64,000 nucleotides of DNA from assembly GCA_963841705.1 (NCBI GenBank), contig CAWJDY010000010.1:1-64000 (forward strand). Direction: 5' to 3'. Origin of the DNA: VAZQ01 sp963841705 (GTDB taxonomy: Bacteria > Pseudomonadota > Alphaproteobacteria > Rhizobiales > Xanthobacteraceae). Numbering within the stretch: the stretch's first letter is position 1; each line of letters opens with the position of its first letter. The notes under the pieces were generated by a model. It was not told the origin of the DNA, made no database searches, and saw only the letters and a program-made list of their open reading frames with translations. Shown one piece after another: positions 17,699 through 26,942 of the stretch. Both the position numbers and the translations under genes were made by a program.

Positions 17699-18976
17699 AT
17701 GTTGACTCCCGCAACGATGCCGTTGACGTCTGCTTCCGCAGATGTCTCGCCTACCACGGCGAGCGTCCACGGCCTTGATGGGGTCAATTTCTTCCTTGCG
17801 GGGGCACTGGCAGGCTTCGGTCCGTATGTGGCCGTTTATCTGGCCGATCAGAGATGGACGCAGGACAGGATCGGCTTCGTCCTGAGCGCCAGTGCTCTCG
17901 CCGGCTTGCTCAGTCAGGTGCCTGGGGGCGAACTGCTGGATAGCACCCGCTCGAAGCGGGTGATCGTGGCGCTCGGTGTTCTGGCGGTGGCGCTCAGCGC
18001 GATGATTATTGACTTTCGACCGGACTTTTCACTGGTTTTGATCGGGCTGACGCTACAGGGAGTCACCGGCGGGATATTGGGGCCAGCGATCACGGCGATC
18101 AGCCTTGGACTGGTCGGCCATTCGGCCCTGCCTGAACGGCTTGGGCGCAATCAGCGCTTTGCTGCGACAGGAAGTCTTGCCGCAGCCGGACTCATGGGCC
18201 TGATTGGATACGTCTTCTCGTACAAGGCGATATTCCTGCTGGTCGGCGCACTCACTCTGCCTCTGTTCGTTGCTCTCGCCCGCATCCATGCAGCGGACAT
18301 TCACTTTGGTCGCTCCTGCGGCGCGCCCCATCACCACAGTTCCGATCGGCCCGTGAGAGCCGGCCGCGCGAGCCTGTGGAAGAGTCCGGGATTGCTGGTT
18401 TTTGGCGCCTGCCTGTTCCTGTTTCAACTCGCCAATGCGTCGATGCTGCCGCTTGTCGGAGAGGCTCTTATCTATCAGGGAGAGAGCCGTTCCTCGCTCA
18501 TAGTGTCGGCATTGATCGTGCTGCCGCAAATCATTGTTGCAGTGATGGCCCCATGGGTTGGACGACAGGCAAACAACTGGGGCCGACGGCCGCTTCTCCT
18601 CATCGGAATAGGCGCATTGCCGATCCGTGCATTGCTGTTTGCCTTGATCACCGATCCACCGCTGCTCCTTGCGTTCCAGTTGCTGGACGGCATCAGCGGG
18701 GCAGTAGTTGGCGTGTTGACCGCACTCGTTGTTGCCGATCTGACGAACGGCACCGGTCGCTTCAACCTCGCCCAGGGTCTCGTCGGAACAGCATCCGGGC
18801 TCGGCGCTTCGCTGAGCACCGCGGCGTTCGGTCTCATAGCTGCGAGCTTTGGGCGCACCGTCGTATTTCTGAGCATTGCTTCGGTGGCTCTTGCCGCTGT
18901 GTTGATGCTTTGGTTCTTCATGCCGGAGACGAAGCCTTCGACCAAGCCCGCGGGCCTTTCCCACGCATCTGCTTAA
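17699..18976 (+). CDS. Major facilitator superfamily transporter
   Basis: A 425-residue protein with about twelve hydrophobic segments and an MFS-like loop (LLDSTRSKRVIV) between helices 2 and 3. A cytoplasmic His/Arg-rich loop (CGAPHHHSSDRPVRAGR) separates the two halves. Substrate is unknown; as last gene of the plus-strand sugar cluster it could export or import a sugar or organic acid. ATG 17699 follows GAGGGACG. Its stop overlaps the convergent ackA stop at 18973-18976. Confidence 0.85.
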   Translation: MLTPATMPLTSASADVSPTTASVHGLDGVNFFLAGALAGFGPYVAVYLADQRWTQDRIGFVLSASALAGLLSQVPGGELLDSTRSKRVIVALGVLAVALSAMIIDFRPDFSLVLIGLTLQGVTGGILGPAITAISLGLVGHSALPERLGRNQRFAATGSLAAAGLMGLIGYVFSYKAIFLLVGALTLPLFVALARIHAADIHFGRSCGAPHHHSSDRPVRAGRASLWKSPGLLVFGACLFLFQLANASMLPLVGEALIYQGESRSSLIVSALIVLPQIIVAVMAPWVGRQANNWGRRPLLLIGIGALPIRALLFALITDPPLLLAFQLLDGISGAVVGVLTALVVADLTNGTGRFNLAQGLVGTASGLGASLSTAAFGLIAASFGRTVVFLSIASVALAAVLMLWFFMPETKPSTKPAGLSHASA

Positions 18977-20181
18977 TTCAGCAGTGCCGTCTGACCAATA
19001 TGCTTGACGGTGTGCTCTGCAATCATCCTTTCCTCGTCGGTCGGGATGACATAGACATGCATGCGGCTCGCCTGCGCAGTGATCCGGGGCCCGGCAGCGT
19101 CATTGGCATGCTCGTCGAGGGTGATGCCAAGCCAGGCACAGCGTGCACAGATGCGCGAGCGTATTTCGGGTGCATGCTCGCCGATGCCGGCCGTAAACAC
19201 GAGACCGTCGAGACCTTCGAGCGAAGCTGTCAGCGCGCCAATCTCGCGTGCGGCGCGGAATACGAACAGGTCCACGGCTTCATGCGCATGTGGATCGCCG
19301 CTGGCCAGCAGTGTACGCATGTCGCTCGAAATCCCGGATACGCCCGCAAGCCCGCTGCGGTGGTATAGAACGTCCTCGATCTCGGCAGCGCTCATGGCAT
19401 GCTCGCGCATGAGATAGGTCACTGCGCCCGGATCGAGGGTCCCGGGGCGAGTCCCCATAAGCAGGCCATCGAGCGTAGTAAATCCCATGGTCGTATCGAT
19501 GCTGCGTCCTTCGCGCATCGCACACAGGCTCGCACCGTTCCCGAGATGTGCGACGATGACGCGACCACGCGCGAGGTCAGGGTCAATCGTCCGCAATCGT
19601 TGCGCGATGAATTCGTAAGAGAGCCCGTGGAATCCGTACCTTCGAACGCCGGCCTCACCGTAGGCGCGCGGCAAGCCGAGGCGACGCGCGAGAGGACCCA
19701 TCGTGTGATGAAACGCGGTATCAAAGCATGCGACCTGGGGCACGTGGGGCGCGAGCCGCGCGCAAGCGCGAACTCCCGAAAGATTATGCGGCTGATGCAG
19801 CGGCGCAAGCGGCTCCAACTTCGAGAGCTCCGCCATCACCTCATCGTCAATGCACACCGGTGTGGTGAAACTGTTCCCGCCGTGCACGATACGGTGACCG
19901 ATCGCCTTGAGTGTGTTCTGGCGCTGGTACTGCGAAAACCAGGAGAAAAGCTCCTGCAGAAGATCCTCGTGCGTGAGCTTAGCGCCATCTTTGCCGAACT
20001 CCCTGTCGGTAACGGTATCACCCCGAGGTCCCCGTGCTATCAGATGTGGGGCGATTCCAATCTTCTCGACCTCGCCGCGAAAGAGCTCGGAAATCTCCAT
20101 GCCGGTCTCGCAGTGCCAGAAGGAAAACTTGAGACTCGACGACCCGGCGTTGAGAGTCAGGATGCCGCTGGCCATATCCAC
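18973..20181 (-). CDS. ackA: Acetate kinase
   Basis: A 402-residue acetokinase-family enzyme interconverting acetyl-P + ADP and acetate + ATP. It begins with the ASKHA motif LTLNAGSSSLKFSFW, contains GHRIVHGG, FDTAFHHTM, YGFHGLSYEF and HLGNGASLCA, and ends with the FTAGIGEHAPEIR motif. It lies 35 bp downstream of phosphoketolase on the same strand, so acetyl-P from phosphoketolase is the obvious substrate. The butyrate/propionate kinase alternative is less likely in this setting. Confidence 0.95.
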   Translation of the reverse strand: MDMASGILTLNAGSSSLKFSFWHCETGMEISELFRGEVEKIGIAPHLIARGPRGDTVTDREFGKDGAKLTHEDLLQELFSWFSQYQRQNTLKAIGHRIVHGGNSFTTPVCIDDEVMAELSKLEPLAPLHQPHNLSGVRACARLAPHVPQVACFDTAFHHTMGPLARRLGLPRAYGEAGVRRYGFHGLSYEFIAQRLRTIDPDLARGRVIVAHLGNGASLCAMREGRSIDTTMGFTTLDGLLMGTRPGTLDPGAVTYLMREHAMSAAEIEDVLYHRSGLAGVSGISSDMRTLLASGDPHAHEAVDLFVFRAAREIGALTASLEGLDGLVFTAGIGEHAPEIRSRICARCAWLGITLDEHANDAAGPRITAQASRMHVYVIPTDEERMIAEHTVKHIGQTALLN

Positions 20182-20216
20182 TCAATGTTTGTGCATCAAT
20201 GTGACCGAAACGCGCT

Positions 20217-22643
20217 CTAGTCGCCGGTACGGGCCGCGCTCTTGTATGGCCAGCTCCAATTCTGGATTTCGGGCATGTCTTCGCCGTGCCGGTCCACGTA
20301 ACTGCGATGCTCGATCAGCTTGTCGCCCAAATGTTGCTTGACGTGAGCGAATTTGGAGCCGAGGCCCGGCACCCACTCGATCACATCCATCGCCAGATGA
20401 AAGCGGTCGAGCCTGTTGAGCACCACCATGTCGAATGGGGTCGTCGTAGTGCCTTCCTCGTTGTAGCCCCGCACGTGCATGTTGTCGTGATTTTTGCGCC
20501 TGTAGGTCAAACGGTGAATGAGATAGGGATATCCGTGATAGGCGAAAATCACCGGCCGGTCGCGCGTGAACAGCCCATCGAATTGCGCATCGCTGATCCC
20601 GTGCGGATGCTCGTCCTTGGGCTGCAGCGTCATGAGGTCGACGACGTTCACCACACGGATCTTAAGGTCGGGCACGTGCTTGCGCAGCAGGGAGACTGCC
20701 GCGATGGTCTCGAGTGTTGGAACGTCGCCGGCGCAGGCCATGACTACGTCTGGCTCGCTCCCGTCCGGATCGTTTGAGGCCCAATCCCAGATGCCGATGC
20801 CAGCGTCGCAGTGCTTCACAGCTTGGTCCATGCTCAACCATTGCGACGCCGGCTGCTTTCCCGCGACGATCACATTGATGCGGTCATAGGTGCGCAGGCA
20901 GTGATCGGTGATCCAGAGCAGGCAATTCGCATCGGGCGCCAGATATATGCGCACGATATCCGCCTTCTTGTTGGCAACCAGGTCCACGAACCCAGGATCC
21001 TGGTGCGTGAAGCCATTGTGGTCCTGCCGCCAGACGTGCGAAGTGAGGAGGTAATTCAGAGAAGCAATCGAGCGCCGCCAAGACAGCTTTCGTGACACCT
21101 TGAGCCACTTGGCATGCTGGTTGAACATCGAATCCACGATGTGGACAAAGGCCTCGTAGCACGCGAACAAACCGTGGCGTCCTGTCAGCAAATAACCTTC
21201 GAGCCAGCCCTGGCAAAGGTGTTCGCTCAGCACCTCCATGACGCGACCTTGTGGTGCGAGATGGACGTCGTAGGACTCGATCTTCTCCATCCATACGCGA
21301 TCGGTTGCCTCGAAGACGTTGTCCAGGCGATTGGAGGAGGTCTCGTCAGGCCCCATCAAGCGGAAATTGCGATTTTCCGCATTCAAGCGCACGACGTCGC
21401 GCAACAATGAGCCCATCACGCGCGTGGCTTCGGCCTGGGACGCGCCCGGACTTTCAATGTCCACGGCATATGTCCGAAAGTCCGGAAGGCGCAGCTCGCG
21501 CTTGAGCAGGCCGCCATTGGCATGAGGATTTGCGCCCATCCGCCGGTTACCGGTTGGAGCCAGCGTGGCAATCTCCGGAGCGAGCCGCCCCGTTTCCCCG
21601 AACAGCTCTTGCGGATTGTAGCTCCGCATCCATTGCTCTAGCAGCCGCAGGTGTTCGGGATTATCTCGAGCCCTGTCAATTGGAACCTGATGGGCGCGCC
21701 AAAAACCTTCGACCTTCTTACCGTCGACCTCCTTCGGACCAGTCCAGCCCTTCGGCGTCCGCAAGATGATGAGAGGCCAGCGGGGTGGTTGCATTTTGTT
21801 TCGATCGGGACCGGACCTTCGCGCCTGCTGCTGAATCGATTGGATATTGTCTATGACCTCCTCGAGAATCGCGGCCATGCGTTGGTGCATTGCCACGGGT
21901 TGCGATCCCGCGACCATGAAAGGCTCATACCCGTAGCCGCGAAACAGGGTCATGAGCTCCTCATCTGGCATCCGTCCGAGGATGGTCGGGTTGGCGATCT
22001 TGTAGCCGTTGAGATGAAGAATCGGCAGCACGGCGCCATCCGACGCCGGATTGAGAAATTTATTGCAATGCCATGATGCGGCGAGCGGGCCGGTTTCGGC
22101 CTCGCCGTCTCCGACCACGCATAAGACGATCAGATCCGGGTTGTCGAATGCGGCGCCGTGGGCGTGCGCAAGGGAATAGCCGAGCTCCCCGCCTTCGTGA
22201 ATGGACCCGGGCGTTTCCGGCGCGGCATGACTCGGAATTCCGCCGGGAAAGGAGAATTGCCGAAATAGCCTGCGCAATCCCTCGGCGTCTTGCTGGATAG
22301 ATGGGTAGATCTCGCTGTAGGTTCCTTCCAGATAAGTGTTCGCCACCATCCCGGGACCGCCGTGACCGGGGCCGCAGATATAGATGACGTTCAGGTCGCG
22401 TGACTTGATGATGCGGTTGAGGTGGGCATAGACGAAATTGAGCCCCGGCGTAGTGCCCCAGTGTCCGAGCAGGCGCGGCTTGATGTGCTCGGGTTTCAAC
22501 GGTTCCCGGAGCAGCGGATTGTCAAGCAGGTATATCTGTCCAACCGAAAGATAGTTGGCCGCGCGCCAATAGGCATCGAGACGAGACAATTCCTGCTCGC
22601 TCAGAACGTTCGCCTTTGTGGTGTCGGATGTTGTCTCTTGCAT
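20217..22643 (-). CDS. xfp: Xylulose-5-phosphate/fructose-6-phosphate phosphoketolase
   Basis: An 808-residue ThDP enzyme cleaving xylulose-5-P (and often fructose-6-P) with phosphate to acetyl-P and a triose- or tetrose-phosphate. Early motifs are YLSVGQIYLLDNPLL, ICGPGHGGPGMVAN and GELGYSLAHAHGAAFDNPDL; GDGEAETGPLA is the ThDP site. The frame is open upstream to 23150, but ATG 22643 is right: AGGAGG lies 8 nt before it and family homology begins there. Paired with ackA, it yields ATP and acetate from pentose phosphates produced by the convergent cluster. Confidence 0.95.
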   Translation of the reverse strand: MQETTSDTTKANVLSEQELSRLDAYWRAANYLSVGQIYLLDNPLLREPLKPEHIKPRLLGHWGTTPGLNFVYAHLNRIIKSRDLNVIYICGPGHGGPGMVANTYLEGTYSEIYPSIQQDAEGLRRLFRQFSFPGGIPSHAAPETPGSIHEGGELGYSLAHAHGAAFDNPDLIVLCVVGDGEAETGPLAASWHCNKFLNPASDGAVLPILHLNGYKIANPTILGRMPDEELMTLFRGYGYEPFMVAGSQPVAMHQRMAAILEEVIDNIQSIQQQARRSGPDRNKMQPPRWPLIILRTPKGWTGPKEVDGKKVEGFWRAHQVPIDRARDNPEHLRLLEQWMRSYNPQELFGETGRLAPEIATLAPTGNRRMGANPHANGGLLKRELRLPDFRTYAVDIESPGASQAEATRVMGSLLRDVVRLNAENRNFRLMGPDETSSNRLDNVFEATDRVWMEKIESYDVHLAPQGRVMEVLSEHLCQGWLEGYLLTGRHGLFACYEAFVHIVDSMFNQHAKWLKVSRKLSWRRSIASLNYLLTSHVWRQDHNGFTHQDPGFVDLVANKKADIVRIYLAPDANCLLWITDHCLRTYDRINVIVAGKQPASQWLSMDQAVKHCDAGIGIWDWASNDPDGSEPDVVMACAGDVPTLETIAAVSLLRKHVPDLKIRVVNVVDLMTLQPKDEHPHGISDAQFDGLFTRDRPVIFAYHGYPYLIHRLTYRRKNHDNMHVRGYNEEGTTTTPFDMVVLNRLDRFHLAMDVIEWVPGLGSKFAHVKQHLGDKLIEHRSYVDRHGEDMPEIQNWSWPYKSAARTGD

Positions 22644-23234
22644 CGAAGGGACCTCCTGAATGGCGCAACGCCATCGCTGTTCAATGGCGGGCAAGGGGCG
22701 CTCTATGGAAGATAACGCCCCAACAACTGATGGCGTGAGGCATCGTTCCGTGACCATGCCGGTTGTCGATCCACGCATCGCTGGGAAGCCCGTTCCTCGC
22801 GGACCGCCGATGATCGCCATCAAGAGCGCGTCGGGTGCGTCGGTGAGACTCCTGAAGCCGCGCTCCATCTGTCTCCTTCGAGATGCGGACCTGGGCGCCC
22901 TGGCTGGGGTGAGAGGACTCGAACTCAGATATCCGGCCGCGAGTGCATGTATTTGAGATCTTGCGATAATTCCTGCTGCTGGGGCTGCAACTGGCCACCG
23001 GAGACCTTTCGCGTTTGAAATGCGGGGTTGGCGATACACAGCTCGGGCATTGGCTGGTGCGATAATTCGTTTTCTCTCAACTCTTGCGGATAATAGGCAC
23101 ACAATATTCGTGATCGAGCCGCTGTCGCAAAGCGACCGGGCCAATTTCAACTCCTGTCTTTCAGACTAATGGGCACCCGAGCCAGGGTGAACTCGTTTTG
23201 CCCGCCCGAGATTTGTTGGGCGAAAGGAAACATC
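22644..23234. other. Intergenic region upstream of phosphoketolase with a tRNA-3'-like scar
   Basis: Between the divergent xfp and zinc-ribbon genes no protein is recognisable. It must hold the xfp promoter, which I could not place. The only structured sequence seen is a 26-bp segment at 22901-22926 resembling the 3' end of a tRNA, described separately. Confidence 0.5.
22901..22926 (-). repeat. tRNA-3'-end-like direct repeat, left copy
   Basis: Read on the minus strand this ends TCACCCCAGCCA, like a tRNA T-arm, acceptor and CCA tail, most resembling tRNA-Gln. The 5' part of a tRNA is missing. The same 26-bp segment recurs in the same orientation at 31476-31501 with three mismatches. Such direct repeats are typical attL/attR scars of elements that integrate into tRNA 3' ends. 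No integrase is nearby. Confidence 0.45.
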
Positions 23235-23486
23235 ATGAGCATGAAGCTGGCACATTCCATAGTGCCGACTATGGAAACCTGTCCGATTTGCAAAGGCGGC
23301 ATGACAATAACGGAAATCGTGCCGGTTTTATTCACCAGCCACCTTGAGAATGTCACCTACCGGTGCAGAGCCTGTCGCTCAGAAATGAAGCGCACGTTCA
23401 AACGATGCTCGGGGACGTGGCAACCTATTCACTACACTCCGGAGCTTCCAGCACCAGAAGCGCTCGTGCGCTCGCCGACGAGGTAA
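23235..23486 (+). CDS. Small zinc-ribbon-like hypothetical protein
   Basis: An 83-residue protein with two cysteine pairs, CPIC (~res 16-19) and CRAC (~48-51), likely a zinc-binding ribbon. ATG 23235 is preferred because AAAGGAAA lies just upstream; an in-frame start at 23169 has no such site. Function unknown; a similar small two-CxxC protein is encoded at 38213. It is followed 16 bp later by the epimerase-like gene. Confidence 0.65.
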   Translation: MSMKLAHSIVPTMETCPICKGGMTITEIVPVLFTSHLENVTYRCRACRSEMKRTFKRCSGTWQPIHYTPELPAPEALVRSPTR

Positions 23487-23502
23487 CAATTAAGCGGATC
23501 CG

Positions 23503-24399
23503 ATGCCGGCGCAAAAAGTCGTAGTGTTTGGTGGAACGGGGTTCCTGGGGCGGCGTATCGCTCAACACCTTCTCGAGCACGGGTACGCGGTTCGGGTCGC
23601 GTCGCGACATCCCGACCGCGGCAAGAAGATTTTTCGCGACAAGGCGTCAGCGCCGGAGCTGGCCCGGGCAGATATTGGCGAAGATCCATCGACCAGGGAT
23701 GCCGTGGCCGGCGCCGTTGGGGTCGTCAATGCCGTGAGCCTTTATGTGGAGCGCCCTGGCCAGACATTTTATTCCGTGCACGTCGAAGCTGCGGCGAGAC
23801 TCGCAAGGCATTCGCGCGATTCCGGCGTGGTGCGGCTGGCGCATGTGTCGGGTATCGGCGCCAGTGCTGCGTCGCCTTCGCCGTACATCCGCAGCCGAGG
23901 AGAGGGAGAAAATGCCGTCCGTGCTGCATTTCCTGCGGCGAGCATCATTCGCCCTGCGGTCATGTTCGGACCGGACGACGCCTTCCTAACGCCGCTGACC
24001 GGACTACTTCGCACACTTCCCCTCTTTCCCGTGTTCGGGCGCGGCGAAACAAGGCTGCAACCGGCTTATGTGGAAGATGTCGGTGAGGCGATCGCGCGCA
24101 CATTCAATCTTGCGCACGCGGAAACAGTCTACGAGCTCGTTGGTCCCCGCACTTACACCTACAAAGACCTGCTGCAAACGCTCAGCCATCACCTCGGCTT
24201 GCGACGTGCTCTGGTTCCCGTGCCATTTGCGATGTGGCAGACCCTCGCTTTTTTTGCCGAACTCTTGCCCCAAGCTCCCATTACGCGAAACCAGGTTGAG
24301 CTCATGGCAATCGACAACGTTGCCTCTCCCGCCTGCCCCGGGTTTGGCGCGCTGGGCATCGAGCCGCACGGAATCGAGGAGATCCTTTCGCCACACTGA
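23503..24399 (+). CDS. NAD(P)-binding epimerase/NDUFA9-like protein
   Basis: A 298-residue Rossmann protein of the atypical/extended SDR class. The nucleotide-binding motif VFGGTGFLGRRIAQHLLEHG starts at residue ~8, followed by VRLAHVSGIGA and the IIRPAVMFGPDDAFL segment. This resembles complex I NDUFA9-like or YwnB/YfcH-type NAD(P)H-binding proteins. There is no canonical YxxxK (a YIRSRGEGE segment occupies that place), so catalytic dehydrogenase activity is doubtful. Role unknown. Confidence 0.75.
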   Translation: MPAQKVVVFGGTGFLGRRIAQHLLEHGYAVRVASRHPDRGKKIFRDKASAPELARADIGEDPSTRDAVAGAVGVVNAVSLYVERPGQTFYSVHVEAAARLARHSRDSGVVRLAHVSGIGASAASPSPYIRSRGEGENAVRAAFPAASIIRPAVMFGPDDAFLTPLTGLLRTLPLFPVFGRGETRLQPAYVEDVGEAIARTFNLAHAETVYELVGPRTYTYKDLLQTLSHHLGLRRALVPVPFAMWQTLAFFAELLPQAPITRNQVELMAIDNVASPACPGFGALGIEPHGIEEILSPH

Positions 24400-24626
24400 A
24401 GGCGCGCTGCCCGAGCTCCTGATGATGGAAGGCCTGCTGGAATGGTCCAGTCGGAGTAACGGCTAGGCGCCCGTATCGCCTTCTTCATATCGCGCTCGCT
24501 CCTAATGATGTTTCAGCGCCGCCCCTCCTGAACGGTCCGGATTGGAAGCCACCGCTTCCTTGGGACTGTAGGTGCCCACCTGACGAAACTGCCTGGCGCG
24601 TCAAACCGCCATAGGCAAGGATGCCG

Positions 24627-26474
24627 TCACTCGGTCGGCAGCGTGAACTGAAAAGTCGCGCCCCGCCCGGTATTGGCGTGGGCCCACAAGCGGCCGCCAT
24701 GGGATTCAATGATCCTGCGACTGATGGACAGCCCCATGCCGGTTCCGTGCGGTTTCGTAGTGAAGAACGCTTCGAACATGCGTTCGGGTTGCTCTCCGGG
24801 AAGCCCCATCCCCGAGTCACTCACCGAAATCAACAATTGACCATCCTCGGTCCTCTTCGACGTGACGTTCAGTTCACCGCTCTCATCCTTCATTGCTTCG
24901 ATGCCGTTGAGCATCAGATTCATCAACACCTGCTGCAGTTGCACCCGATCGGCTGCGGTGCTTGGGAGCGCCGCGTCGAGATCGGTGCGGATTGAAATGG
25001 ACTGACGATCCGCTGCATCCCGCAACAGAACGACCATCTCCCGAATGAGCTCATTCAGGTCGATCAGATCCCGCCGAGGGCTCTCTCGCGTGTAAAGCGA
25101 GCGAGTTCGGTCAATGATTTCGGCGGCACGGTTTACCGTGTTGACAATTCTCGATGCGGCCTGACGAGCCTCCTCGATCTCAGGGGGCTCGCGCTGCAGC
25201 CACTGCGTGAGGGCCTGAACATTCAGGAACGCGGCTGCGATCGGCTGTTTAATCTCATGCCCCAACGATGCGGCGAACTCTCCCATCATGCTCACGCGGT
25301 TCACGCGCGTGAGATCTGCCTCCAGCTGACGCAATCGCCCGCGCTCCAGTTCGGCCCGCTTGCGATCTTCAATGTCCGTCAAGATCCCATACCATTTCAG
25401 GATCTTGCCATGCTCATCGCGCATCGGCACAGCCCGAACCAAAAACCAACGGTATTCGCCCTGGACGCTGCGATGCCGTGCCTCGCTCTCGAACGGCTCA
25501 CCGCTGGCTATCGACTGCTGCCACCTGGTCACTTGTTCATCAAGGTCATCCGGATGAACCACAGATTGCCAACCCGATCCTGAAGTGTCCTCCACAGACA
25601 GTCCTGAATATTCCACCCAACGTCGATTGCTCCAAACGTTGCTTCCGTCGGGCCAGGTAGTGAACGCTATGGCCGGTATCGCCTCGATCACGTCGCGCAG
25701 CTCTTTTTCACTCCGGCGGACGGCGTCCTCGGCTCGCTTGCGTTCCGTGATATCGTTGTTGGTCTCAAGCACCGCAACCGGCTTACCATTGTCGGCGCAC
25801 TGCAACGACCAGCGGCTTGCCACGACCACCTGAGTTCCGTCCTTCGTCGTACGCACGAGTTCCCCTTGCCAGCGGCCATCTTTCCACTCGAACGGGATTG
25901 GGAATACCGTCTTCAGCAGCTCAGGAGCAGCCTTGCCTCTGGCTTCGTCTGTCGTCCACCCGTACAGCACCTCGGCGCCCCGATTCCAGTAAGTGATAAC
26001 TCCATTCATGTCGTGGACGAAAATAGCATCATGGGTCAGATTCAGCAGATTAGCTTGCTCGCGCAGAGTTTCTTCGGCGTTCTTGCGTTCGGCTCGTGCC
26101 TGAGCTTCGCGCAGCGCGCGTTGCACTGAGGGCGCGAGCCTCGAGAGTCGTGTCTTCAGGACATAATCCGTGGCCCCGATTTTGAGCGCTTCGATCGCTA
26201 TTTCCTCGCCGAGCGTACCGGAAACAAAGATGAAAGGCACATCAGGCCGAGCACTAAGCGCAAGCTTCAGCGCGGAAAGGCCGTCGAACGAAGGAAGCTT
26301 GTAATCCGCGAGGATCAGGTCAAGATCAACCTTCTCAAGAGCGGCCAGGAACTCGGCGCGAGTTTGGACGAGGGTCGTTTCGTAGACAAAACGATCCGCC
26401 TCAAGGAGATCTTGAACGAGCTTCGCGTCACTGGGATCATCCTCCAGCAGGAGGATCTGGAGAGGAGGTGTCAC
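24627..26474 (-). CDS. Receiver-PAS-PAS histidine kinase
   Basis: 615 residues. An N-terminal receiver domain (1-125; acidic pair EDD at 11-13, phospho-acceptor Asp57 in LADYKLPSFDG, Lys107) is followed by PAS domains (~140-245 and ~255-370). A HisKA region has phospho-His406 in SLGHEIKQP, then a HATPase domain with the G-boxes GMGLPGEQP and GTGMGLSISRRI. The receiver-first order suggests the kinase is driven by phosphotransfer from another kinase. It starts 6 bp after the single-domain response regulator, in a three-gene operon. No membrane segment is present. Confidence 0.88.
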   Translation of the reverse strand: MTPPLQILLLEDDPSDAKLVQDLLEADRFVYETTLVQTRAEFLAALEKVDLDLILADYKLPSFDGLSALKLALSARPDVPFIFVSGTLGEEIAIEALKIGATDYVLKTRLSRLAPSVQRALREAQARAERKNAEETLREQANLLNLTHDAIFVHDMNGVITYWNRGAEVLYGWTTDEARGKAAPELLKTVFPIPFEWKDGRWQGELVRTTKDGTQVVVASRWSLQCADNGKPVAVLETNNDITERKRAEDAVRRSEKELRDVIEAIPAIAFTTWPDGSNVWSNRRWVEYSGLSVEDTSGSGWQSVVHPDDLDEQVTRWQQSIASGEPFESEARHRSVQGEYRWFLVRAVPMRDEHGKILKWYGILTDIEDRKRAELERGRLRQLEADLTRVNRVSMMGEFAASLGHEIKQPIAAAFLNVQALTQWLQREPPEIEEARQAASRIVNTVNRAAEIIDRTRSLYTRESPRRDLIDLNELIREMVVLLRDAADRQSISIRTDLDAALPSTAADRVQLQQVLMNLMLNGIEAMKDESGELNVTSKRTEDGQLLISVSDSGMGLPGEQPERMFEAFFTTKPHGTGMGLSISRRIIESHGGRLWAHANTGRGATFQFTLPTE

Positions 26475-26480
26475 GGTACT

Positions 26481-26942
26481 TTACTTCGCGCTGCCCGGAG
26501 GCGGCTGATTGATGACCGCCCAGAACATGCCCAGTTCCTTCACGGCATTGACGAACTCGTGAAAGTCGACCGGCTTTACGACATAGGCGTTCACCCCGAG
26601 CTTGTAGCTTGTCATCATATCTTTTTCTTCATGGGATGACGTGAGTACCACGACGGGAATCATCCTAAGCCGCTCGTCGGATCTGATTTGCTGCAAAACC
26701 TCCAATCCATTGACCTTGGGCAGCTTCAGGTCCAGCAGTATAACTGCGGGGTTATCTGTAGGACGAGACGCGAATTTTCCCCGAGCATAGAGGTAATCGA
26801 GAGCCTCTTTGCCGTCGTGGGTAACTACGACCTCGTTGGCGAGGTTATATTCCTCGAGAGCCGTCAGAGTAAGCTCCACGTCTCTCGGGTCGTCCTCGAC
26901 CATCAAAATGCGTCCCAGTTTGTTCATAGGCTGTTCGTTCAT
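26481..26942 (-). CDS. Single-domain response regulator (Rcp1/CheY-like)
   Basis: 153 residues consisting only of a receiver domain: acidic pair Asp17-Asp18, phospho-acceptor Asp71 in ILLDLKLPKVNG, Thr101 and Lys123. The form resembles Rcp1-type partners of phytochrome-like kinases, which relay phosphate without binding DNA. Its ATG overlaps the stop of the upstream kinase gene by 4 bp and it sits 6 bp before the receiver-kinase gene, which suggests a relay kinase to regulator to second kinase (inference). Confidence 0.9.
   Translation of the reverse strand: MNEQPMNKLGRILMVEDDPRDVELTLTALEEYNLANEVVVTHDGKEALDYLYARGKFASRPTDNPAVILLDLKLPKVNGLEVLQQIRSDERLRMIPVVVLTSSHEEKDMMTSYKLGVNAYVVKPVDFHEFVNAVKELGMFWAVINQPPPGSAK

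Noticed and set aside
22901..22926. Complete tRNA-Gln gene
   Set aside because: Only the 3' end is recognisable; no anticodon or D arm, and the T-stem cannot pair at either copy.
22644..23150. N-terminal extension of phosphoketolase to 23150
   Set aside because: The extension has no family similarity, and ATG 22643 has an excellent AGGAGG site; family homology starts there.
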